A stretch of DNA of 64,000 nt from CAVTYH01 sp963738835 (GTDB lineage: Bacteria; Planctomycetota; Planctomycetia; Pirellulales; JADZDJ01): NCBI GenBank assembly GCA_963738835.1, contig CAVTYH010000009.1:248001-312000 (forward strand), in the 5' to 3' direction. Under the pieces are notes generated by a model that was not told the DNA's origin, ran no database searches, and saw only the letters and a list, made by a program, of their open reading frames with translations. This document shows positions 57,121 to 64,000 of this stretch, piece after piece. A program made the translations under genes and the position numbers. Within the stretch, counting starts at the first letter, position 1. Every line of letters starts with the position of its first letter.

Positions 57121-57848
57121 GGGACATTCTACTTTTCTTGACTTGCGGGACGAGAATGGGTAGCTTGGCGGGCATGCCAAGGACTGCCCGAGCTTCTGTC
57201 GGCGGAATGTGCTACCACGTGCTCAACCGTGGCAACGGCCAAGCGGAAGTGTTCCACAAGGACAGCGATTACGCAGCCTTTGTCCAGCTCATGGCGGATG
57301 CCCAAGAGCGGTTGCCGATGCGCATCCTGGCGTACGTGCTGATGCCCAATCATTTTCATTTGGTCTTGTGGCCGCGCGGAGCCGGAGACCTAAGCCGCTG
57401 GATGCAATGGCTGCTGACTTCGCACGTGCGGCGCTATCATCGCCATTACCACGGCAGCGGACACGTGTGGCAAGGTCGGTTCAAGGCCTTTCCCATCCAG
57501 CAAGACGAACACCTGCTGGCCGTGCTGCGGTATGTGGAGCGCAATCCGCTGCGGGCTAAGTTGGTGCGTCGGGCCGAAGCCTGGGCTTGGTCCAGCTTGT
57601 CGTGGAGGCCCAGCGGCAAAAGATCGGAACTGCTTTCCGACTGGCCGGTTCCCCGCCCCAGAGATTGGCCGAAGCGCGTAAACCTGGTGCAGAGCGCAGC
57701 GGAGCTGGCGGCCGTCCGTCGGAGCATCGTGCGCGGCACGCCCTGGGGCCACGAGTTGTGGACCCAACGGACGGCTGCACGCCTGGGCTTAGAGTCGTCC
57801 CTCCGGCCCCGCGGCCGACCCCGAACTCAGAAAAAGTAGAATGTCCCC
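57121..57848 (+). mobile_element. RAYT-like element bounded by 16-bp inverted repeats
   Basis: GGGACATTCTACTTTT at 57121-57136 and its perfect complement AAAAGTAGAATGTCCC at 57833-57848 bracket a single Y1 transposase gene. Total length 728 bp. The right repeat overlaps the stop codon. I see no target-site duplication. Confidence 0.8.
57174..57839 (+). CDS. REP-associated tyrosine (Y1/HUH) transposase
   Basis: 221 aa starting PRTARASVGGMCYHVLNRGN at the ATG at 57174 (an in-frame ATG lies at 57138 but falls into the left repeat). The HUH motif is LMPNHFHLVLWP, and the catalytic Tyr lies in AVLRYVERNPLRAKLV. The SHVRRYHRHYHGSGHVWQGRFKA segment is typical of TnpA-REP proteins. Such proteins nick single-stranded DNA at short palindromes and are normally domesticated single-copy genes. 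It is flanked by the 16-bp inverted repeats and sits at the left edge of the compositional island. Confidence 0.92.
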   Translation: MPRTARASVGGMCYHVLNRGNGQAEVFHKDSDYAAFVQLMADAQERLPMRILAYVLMPNHFHLVLWPRGAGDLSRWMQWLLTSHVRRYHRHYHGSGHVWQGRFKAFPIQQDEHLLAVLRYVERNPLRAKLVRRAEAWAWSSLSWRPSGKRSELLSDWPVPRPRDWPKRVNLVQSAAELAAVRRSIVRGTPWGHELWTQRTAARLGLESSLRPRGRPRTQKK

Positions 57849-57977
57849 TTTTCCTTCCCCTTCCCTGAATCATTGGTCCACCGATGGCAAAGGCACACCG
57901 TATCAACCTAGGAGCCAATGGCGAGAAGCAAATACCGAATTCGGCACCCTTTCATTTTAGAGTGCAAGGAACTGTTT

Positions 57978-58505
57978 ATGATCTCATCTATTCTTGTTCA
58001 GTTTGGAGCGCTAGTTAATTGCTGTGCAATGATTGGTCCGATGGGCATCGGAACGGAGGCAAGGGTCTGGGAACATGTGGCCGTGGTATATGCCGAAGTA
58101 CTTGATGCTAAACAGCAGGATGACAGTCCATCGAAGTGGAAGCTCCGGCTGCGACCACTCGCTACTTTAACGGGACACTTTGACGCCGCGGAAAATGATG
58201 ACCTCGAAGCTATGGCACTGATGCGAAACTTTGCAGTTTCTCATATCGTAAATGTTCCTGTCAAAGGCACCAAGGTAATTGCATTGTTGGGGGGAGTGGG
58301 AGTCGCGAACGATGATCTATATTCGATTCCGCCTGGTGATGCCGTGATAACGCCAGTCAACGAAAACGGCGATCGCCCTTGTCTCTTCGAAGTCACCGGC
58401 TTTGACGATCCGAAGGTGACGGAAACGATCGAAAACCTGCGCAAGCTCCGCGGCCAGCAGTGCGAAGAAGCCGAAAAAGCGGCAGCCTCCGAGAAGAAAA
58501 AATAG
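57978..58505 (+). CDS. Small protein of tandem pair, copy 1, conserved C-terminal tail
   Basis: 175 aa from the ATG at 57978 (frame open to 57918). A hydrophobic N-terminus (MISSILVQFGALVNCCAMIG) may be a signal peptide or anchor. The body has WEHVAVVYAEVLDAKQ and LRPLATLTGHFDAAENDD, aligned with VIYARIDDVKK and LRGIATLTGEYDTAAENI in the next gene. The last 37 residues (VTGFDDPKVTETIENLRKLRG to AEKAAASEKKK) are nearly identical in both. No known family. Confidence 0.6.
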   Translation: MISSILVQFGALVNCCAMIGPMGIGTEARVWEHVAVVYAEVLDAKQQDDSPSKWKLRLRPLATLTGHFDAAENDDLEAMALMRNFAVSHIVNVPVKGTKVIALLGGVGVANDDLYSIPPGDAVITPVNENGDRPCLFEVTGFDDPKVTETIENLRKLRGQQCEEAEKAAASEKKK

Positions 58506-58541
58506 TCTCTGAAAGAATCAATTAGACCAGTCCCGTTTTGG
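58392..58541 (+). repeat. 150-bp tandem repeat unit, copy 1 (3' end and trailer)
   Basis: Covers the last 38 codons and 36 bp after the stop. It matches 58988-59137 at about 90% or better; differences are few and mostly silent. Confidence 0.85.
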
Positions 58542-58621
58542 CTCCCCCCTTCCCCTTTTCCTTCCCCAGAGGACCCTCTAATCAATCAGGATTTTTCTAG
58601 TCCGCAATAGGATGCCTTAAG

Positions 58622-59101
58622 ATGTCAGTCTGCATTTTGATTGGGCTGTGGGCAACTGCTGTAATTCAGGATGAAAATGGTGACCCGCCAGCCTACTGGA
58701 AGAACGCGGCTGTTATCTACGCGAGAATCGATGACGTGAAGAAAGTCTTGGGAGATCAGTACAAGCTACGGCTTCGAGGTATTGCAACCCTAACAGGCGA
58801 GTACGACACAGCCGCGGAAAATATCATTGATGTTGACGTTCGAATTCAGTGGGGACAAAGAGCGGTCCAGTTTGTTCCACCTAGGGGCGTGCATGTGATT
58901 GCTTTGATACAACGTGATCGCAACGGGTCGTACTTCATTCCCGATGTGCGACCGCGCTTTCTTGCCGCCCCCGAGCCTCTCATTACCGTCACCGGCTTCG
59001 ACGATCCAAAGGTGACGGAGACGATCGAGAACCTGCGCAAGCTCCGCGGCAAGCAGCGCGAAGAAGCCGAAAAAGCGGCAGCCTCCGAGAAGAAAAAATA
59101 G
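58622..59101 (+). CDS. Small protein of tandem pair, copy 2
   Basis: 159 aa. It starts SVCILIGLWATAVIQDENGD and has the same body plan as the previous gene: KNAAVIYARIDDVKKVLGDQ, YKLRLRGIATLTGEYD, VHVIALIQRDRNGSYFIPD and the conserved C-terminal tail. The N-terminal half has diverged while the tail has not, suggesting gene conversion or selection on the tail. Function unknown; a short hydrophobic start may mean export. Confidence 0.6.
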   Translation: MSVCILIGLWATAVIQDENGDPPAYWKNAAVIYARIDDVKKVLGDQYKLRLRGIATLTGEYDTAAENIIDVDVRIQWGQRAVQFVPPRGVHVIALIQRDRNGSYFIPDVRPRFLAAPEPLITVTGFDDPKVTETIENLRKLRGKQREEAEKAAASEKKK

Positions 59102-59137
59102 TCTCTGAAAGAATCAATAAGACCAGTCCCGTTTTGG
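58988..59137 (+). repeat. 150-bp tandem repeat unit, copy 2
   Basis: See the copy at 58392-58541. A further partial echo of its end (CCGTTTTGGTTTCCC) follows at about 59146-59160. Confidence 0.85.
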
Positions 59138-59293
59138 TTCCCCCCCGTTTTGGTTTCCCATGAAGATGGTATTCTCCAAGAGAGGAATCAGGGTGAAGGA
59201 AAGAGATGCGGGTCTCATATCCTCTTCTCTTGCCCGAGTCCTGGATCTAAAAACCACCCACAAGCTTGGGCTGAAATTTCACCTTCTTATTTT

Positions 59294-59788
59294 ATGTTTT
59301 CACGTTCATTACTGATCTCACTGCTGCTGGTGCTCTTGGCTTCTTGCAGACCAGCAGCCCCTAGCGCGAAAATTGTTGATTATGGGATATACGACGCCGT
59401 CCTCATGACGAAAGGTGATTGGCGAATCGGCTTGCCAGTCAGCGTTTTACCAGTGGAGGGGCCAAAGCATCGAGAGACAACCACAAAGGTTCTTTGCCAA
59501 GACGGGTGCTATTGGGGAATGCGCATTGAACTTTCAAATCCAATAAATAATCGCGTAAAGTACACGCGCACTTGGGAGCATCCTGCGTTCTCAGCACCTG
59601 ATGGCGGGACATCGAGCGGTGCATCTGAAGACCTTGAACTTGGCCCAGGCGAGTCACGAACCGTAGATTCAATTTGGTACTTCATCGATAGTTGCGAATT
59701 TGAATTAGTCCCTGGCACTTGGACGCAACGCATCTTAATCGACGGCCGCGAAGCGATCAGAAAAGACTTTGAGGTCTACAAGCCGTGA
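59294..59788 (+). CDS. Putative lipoprotein of unknown function
   Basis: 164 aa from the ATG at 59294. A signal peptide with lipobox (SLLISLLLVLLASC, Cys about residue 18) precedes a soluble domain with VDYGIYDAVLMTKGDWRIGL, RETTTKVLCQDGCYWGMRIE, LGPGESRTVDSIWYFIDSCE and WTQRILIDGREAIRKDFEVY. The strand-rich pattern suggests an immunoglobulin-like domain (perhaps DUF3859-like). No partner recognised. The frame is open upstream to 59150 but without a start context. Confidence 0.68.
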   Translation: MFSRSLLISLLLVLLASCRPAAPSAKIVDYGIYDAVLMTKGDWRIGLPVSVLPVEGPKHRETTTKVLCQDGCYWGMRIELSNPINNRVKYTRTWEHPAFSAPDGGTSSGASEDLELGPGESRTVDSIWYFIDSCEFELVPGTWTQRILIDGREAIRKDFEVYKP

Positions 59789-60193
59789 ATTGGGAACAGA
59801 GCCCAGGGGGCACCTTGCTGTTCCGGCGAGCGCGTTGTCTTTTGTTCGTCAAGAAAATCACGCGATAAGCCATGCTGCGCATCGGGCGGCCGATTTTCAG
59901 CAGTTGCAATGAAAAGAGGGCCAGTAAACCAGTAGAGGGGGCACCCCAGAACCAGTCAGTTTTTCAAAAGTACGAGGCGTTTGCGGCTGTAGGAGGTGAC
60001 TCCCGTCGCCGATGAATCACCCATTGCTCCAATCGCCGTCGGGAGACGGCTCCTACAGATCGAAAAACTGACTGACTGGCCCGGGGAGACACCCCACGTC
60101 TCTTGACAGCGGCGGGCGCCACTCCGACGATGCGGCTTACGAGGAATCACCGGGTCCGGTTTGCCATTCTGTGGAGTTAGGGTAGAGTTGAAT
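59789..60193. other. Intergenic spacer with a nested palindrome
   Basis: Only the element at 59954-60073 stands out. The rest has no coding character. Confidence 0.45.
59954..60073. repeat. REP-like nested inverted repeat
   Basis: Outer arms AGTCAGTTTTTC (59954-59965) and GAAAAACTGACT (60062-60073) enclose a second inverted repeat with CTGTAGGAGGTGACTCCCG and CGGGAGACGGCTCCTACAG. The inner part looks like the small extragenic palindromes that RAYT enzymes act on. Confidence 0.75.
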
Positions 60194-60574
60194 ATGCCCC
60201 GCAAGCGGATTTGGAAGAAAACTGAAATCGCGCTGTTCGGCACTGTTTCCGACGCTGCTCTGGCCAAGCGATTGGGCATTTCCACCGCCGCCGTCTGCCA
60301 AAAGCGGCACTCGCTGCGCATCCCGGCCTATCGGAAGCGGTTCCGAGTCTGGGGAGTCACGGAACTCAACATGCTAGGCCGGTACAGCGATGCGGAGATC
60401 GCCAAAATAACTCACCGACCCGTGGAAGAGGTTGCGGAGAAGCGCAAGTCGTTGAAGCTTCCTCCGGTTCGGGGGCCGAAAGTTGCCAAGCGGGCCGGTC
60501 CTGGCACTAACCGTCAACCAGCGAAGCCTAAACCGCGCAAGGGCAATTCACCCCGCCGGCGCCGGAAAAAATGA
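60194..60574 (+). CDS. Small basic DNA-binding-like protein (two HTH/Myb-like modules)
   Basis: 126 aa from the ATG at 60194. Two similar units, WKKTEIALFGTVSDAALAKR...ISTAAVCQKRHSLRIP and WGVTELNMLGRYSDAEIAKI...PVEEVAEKRKSLKLPP, have the W...E...LG..SD.E.A spacing of Myb/SANT or GcrA-like helix-turn-helix modules. A Lys/Arg-rich tail (PKPRKGNSPRRRRKK) follows. It probably binds DNA; similar proteins exist in planctomycetes and verrucomicrobia, mostly unnamed. It is the last gene of the accessory stretch. Confidence 0.68.
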   Translation: MPRKRIWKKTEIALFGTVSDAALAKRLGISTAAVCQKRHSLRIPAYRKRFRVWGVTELNMLGRYSDAEIAKITHRPVEEVAEKRKSLKLPPVRGPKVAKRAGPGTNRQPAKPKPRKGNSPRRRRKK

Positions 60575-60662
60575 ACTCGGCTGGCATCTTCAGGCGTATT
60601 CTGCCTGACGCGCAAGAAGATCGCGGAATAAAAGCGCGCGGCCAATCTCTTCTTGTTTCTGC

Positions 60663-63600
60663 TCAATTCGCAGCCCAACGTTTGCGGCGGGCCTGCATTG
60701 CGACCAGCCCGATCAGTCCGAGCACACCCAACAACATCGTCGAGGGCTCCGGCACCGCGGCGACACCGCCGGCGCCCGGCAGACTGGCGACCAGATCGAG
60801 CAGTGGTTGAATGTCTTTGTTGGTGACAGTGCCCGAGGAATCGAAATCGCCAATCGAGGCCAGTTCCTGCGGGGTGAGCACGTTGAAGTTGGCCTCGTAG
60901 ACCGACAGATCGGTTAAGGCATTCAACATCGTCGTAATATCGGCCGTGGTGACGACTCCGTCACGGTTCCAGTCGCCTTGGATGAACAACGGCGGCGCAC
61001 CAACCGGATAGATTTCACCGGTGCTCAAAATGTCGGCTCCGGCCCCGAAGCCGGTAAACGTGATTGCACTTAGCTGCGAAAGAGTTAAACCGCTGGAATT
61101 GCTGCCGACAAACACGCGGTCCAGGCCGTTGCTCCAGTTGTTGATGGTCAGCGATCCGCCCCAACTGACCGCACTGCTGTTATCAAACTGCAATAAGCTG
61201 GCGCCGGTGGCGCCCAGGTCGATGGTGCCGGCGGAGGCGGCGTTCAATGTACCCATCTTTTCATCGAAGCCGGCAGTGCTGAAAGTGCCGCCATTGAGAA
61301 TCAATTGCGACGAATCCGGCATGCGGTTCGCGGCGCCGATGGCCAATGTGCCAAGCGATACCGTGGTGCTGCCGGCGTAGGTGTTATTGCCCGAGAACCG
61401 GGCTACTTGGGCATTCTCCTTAATTACGGAGCCAGGGCCGGTGATGTTGCCCGTCAGTACATAGTCGCCGGTTCCCAGAGTACGCTCGGATCGGGTACGC
61501 CAATTCGCATTACGCTTGCCGACGTGCTCAGTGAGATGGGCGCGGCCACGGTGGAAGTGCCACCGCCGCCGTTATAGGTGAGCACGTCGCCGGTGTAGAC
61601 GATCTGCCTAGTGATCGTGCCGTTGTCGCTAAATGTACCCATCGTCGTGTGGTCGTTATAGGTCACGGTGTATGGACTGTTGTCAGGTTTGTTGGCCGCC
61701 AGGATGTTGGTCGAAGTTTCGAGCGCCAACAGATTGCGCGTTCCACCGACATCGGTCGACTGCACGACAATGTCGCCCGGCGTAACGTCTGTGGCAACGA
61801 GGCTGATCTGGTTCGTGCCGATTTTCGTCAACACGTGGCCGGCCAAATCTAAAAGCGCCGTGTTTTGGCCATTGGATTGTCCGGCGCGAATGTCAAACCT
61901 GCTGCGCACCGTTGGGAATTCCAGGATTGCCGATTGAAGCATCGCCGGTCAGCACGACGCGCTGAAAGGCGTTGTTCTGGGTAACCGTGCCTGAGGCAGA
62001 AAGTGCGCCGAGGGCCTCGCCATTCAACACGACGCCCGGACCCTGAATGCGGAATTCCTTTTGACCGAAGTTCTGATTGTTTGCTGTCGCGTTCCCAATA
62101 TCCACGGTCGCGCCGCTATTGACAACGACGGGTCCGCCAGGAATTGCGCCGAACGATGCGCTTGCGGTCACGCGGAGCACCCCGTTGGAAACCGTGGTGG
62201 TTCCGCTGTAGGTATTGGCGCCTGAGAGCACTAAGAGACTGGTACCCACTTTTTCCACATCGCCGGTGCCGCTAATGAGGTTAGAAACGGTTACGGGCGC
62301 TGATGGATCGTCGCCGCGGTTGAAAGTCAGCGTACCATTGTCGGTCACTGCACCGCTGCCGAGGCTGCCGGTAGTACCGCCGTTGTCGATTTGCAGTTTT
62401 CCGGCGTCGATGAGTGTTGTCCCGTAGCTATTGGAACCCGTGAGAACCAAAGTGCCGGTCCCGTGTTTTTCCAGCCCGCCAGCACCAGAAATCGATTGAC
62501 TGACTGTCAGCGTTCCGCTGCGATCGAAATCGAGCGTGCCGCTGTTGGAAATTGTGGTCGCAGCGCTCAAGCTGCCGGTGGCCCCCCCGTTTCCGATTCG
62601 CAGCGTTGCGCCCGTGTTGATGGTGGTGGCGCCGGTGTAGCTGTTATTACCATCGATTCGCAGCGTGCCGCCACTGACCGTCAAAGCCACGCTATTGCCG
62701 CTGCCGGCGCCGATATTGTCTTGAATCGCGCCCACAAAGGTGCTGTCGCCGCCGCTGATGGTTAACGTGAGAAACTGGCCGACGGAACTGCTGCCAATGG
62801 CGTTGGCGGTGCCGGTTCCGCTGGACGATAGGCTGGCCAGCGTTGCGCCAGAGCTTCCCAAATCCAGCGTGCCGCTGGTTGTGCCATCGCCTAATGTCAA
62901 TGCCGAATTCGGCGAAAAGGTTCCGAAAGCGCCGATGACCAGGGTGCCGTCCTGAATGTTCGTGGGACCGCTAAAGTCGTTGGCGCCGTTCGACAGGGTG
63001 AGTTTGCCGGTTCCCGACTTGGTCAAACCTGTTGCGCCGGTGATCGAGCCGGTGCCAAGAATGCTGTAATCGGTGTTGGCAGCAACTGTCACCGAGCTCG
63101 GCGTAACGATGGTGTTGAGCTGGACGTTATGGGTGGAGACATTGGAGGTATCGTCAAACGTGACGTTGTCAAGGTCGAAGTACCGCTCGACCGTGCTGGG
63201 CAATTCCTTCCAGTTCTGCGGGCTTGTGGCGCCGACATCCCACACGGAGCTTTGAGCGCCTGTCCAGACGATGCTCTTGTTACTTCCGCCAACGCTCAGA
63301 GCAATGGTACCGTTCACGCCGGTGGTCTTCACGAGGTTAAAGGTGAATCGAGTCGTGCTGCTGGGCGGATTGAGAGTTATCGTGTGGGTGGGATCGATGA
63401 TCAAGTTCCCAGCGGTCAGCAGGGTGTAAGAACCGGCCTGAGGAACTGTGTTGAAAAACGGAGTAAACGATGACGAGCCCGACGCTGCAAAATTTGCCGT
63501 GCCGGCGACCGTTACGAGATCGTGATTTGCGAAACCGGAAATTCCCATGGCAAAATCACCGCCGTTGACGGTCAGCGAGTTCATCGTCAGCTGGCCAATA

Positions 63601-64000
63601 TTGTTATCGGCAATTGTGGTGCCGGGCCGGATGATGGAGCCTGCATCCATGACGACGTTCCCGACTTTGCCGGTCGTGATGCCGTCTCCATTGCCGCCGA
63701 GTGCCGCGCTGCCGTGAACGTTGACCGCTGCGGAGCTTGCCAGCGCGCCGGTGACGAATAGCGCGCCGCCGTTGATGTCGGTTCCGCCGGTGGAGGTGGA
63801 GGTGCCGCTGAGCGTGAGCGCTCCACTGCCCGTTTGAGCGAGTTTCACGCCGCCGGTCAGGGGCACCGCAAAAGTAAGATCGTCGGAGTGCGTGAAGCTC
63901 AGCGTGCCGCTGCTTGTGCCGGTGACACTGCTGGTCGTGGCAATCGAACCGGTGTTCCCAAAATTGCCCACTTGCAAAGTGCCGCCGTTGATGGTGGTGA
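60663..64000 (-). CDS. Autotransporter-associated beta-strand repeat protein with dockerin-like repeats and PEP-CTERM, 5' end outside window, two frameshifts
   Basis: More than 1100 aa, starting outside the window. The bulk is a beta-helix of TIGR02601-type repeats such as GTGALTLSGTSTSTGGTDIN, LTKSGTGKLTLSNGANDFSG, LEKHGTGTLVLTGSNSYGTT and VEKVGTSLLVLSGANTYSGT. Then comes a region with HVLTKIGTNQISLVATDVTP. Near the end GDWNRDGVVTTADITTMLNA and GDFDSSGTVTNKDIQPLLDL are two dockerin-like Ca-binding repeats, followed by VPEPSTMLLGVLGLIGLVAM and RRKRW, a PEP-CTERM signal. Frame breaks lie near 61905 and 61475. It is a surface or secreted protein anchored by exosortase, not a true autotransporter. 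Confidence 0.85.

Noticed and set aside
1..64000. tRNA or rRNA genes
   Set aside because: No T-loop plus acceptor pairings or rRNA core sequences were recognised by eye; a dedicated scan would be decisive.

Overview
The window looks like chromosomal DNA from a member of the Planctomycetota, probably order Pirellulales. The support is indirect but consistent: three exported proteins end in PEP-CTERM sorting signals, there is a Cys/Gly-rich DUF6666-like outer-membrane barrel, a TIGR02601-type repeat protein with dockerin-like repeats, a P3A-type proton ATPase, HEAT and PQQ-propeller proteins with signal anchors, and long intergenic spacers with small palindromes. No rRNA, tRNA, CRISPR array or prophage was recognised.

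Layout. 1-5.2 kb: a truncated Ldh2-type dehydrogenase, TrmL, a P-type H+-ATPase and a GH88 unsaturated glucuronyl hydrolase. 5.1-8.5 kb: a duplicated ~640 bp segment (GH88 3' end plus non-coding flank) brackets an unknown exported protein. 8.8-14.5 kb: a PL9-like pectate lyase with PEP-CTERM, a TetR regulator divergent from an MddA-like methyltransferase, a YpfJ-type metallopeptidase, a small membrane protein and a Gfo/Idh/MocA oxidoreductase. 14.7-22.0 kb: four tandem secreted low-complexity proteins, three with a C-terminal CARDB domain, each with its own leader hairpin and terminator; this is the most unusual region. 22-33 kb: rnc, a DegP/HtrA protease, a degenerate CobB/CbiA-like protein, pdxJ, dapA, an MFS transporter and an SDR-pabB-pabA operon. 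33-46 kb: FabD-like, PQQ propeller, glycine-zipper lipoprotein, HEAT protein, two Cys/Met-metabolism PLP enzymes, outer-membrane barrel, C45 hydrolase and AMP nucleosidase. 46-55 kb: ogt, an unknown conserved gene, a disordered Arg/Asp-rich protein followed by a broken PLP decarboxylase, a two-gene arginine-to-proline module, a matrixin-like protease and a bicupin. 55-60.6 kb: a compositionally different accessory stretch with a RAYT-like transposase bounded by 16-bp inverted repeats and a small duplicated gene pair. 60.7 kb to the end: a large repeat-rich exported protein that runs off the window.

Many reading frames (about a dozen genes, including pdxJ, pabB and the ATPase) are broken by single-base insertions or deletions, often in short homopolymers, where the protein continues perfectly in the next frame. 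I read most of these as sequencing or assembly error and annotate such genes as one unit. The PLP decarboxylase at 47.8-49.4 kb also carries two in-frame TAG codons and may be truly decayed.

The genes suggest a heterotroph that degrades pectin and uronic-acid polysaccharides (PL9, GH88), exports sorted surface proteins, and makes folate, pyridoxal phosphate, lysine precursors and sulphur amino acids.
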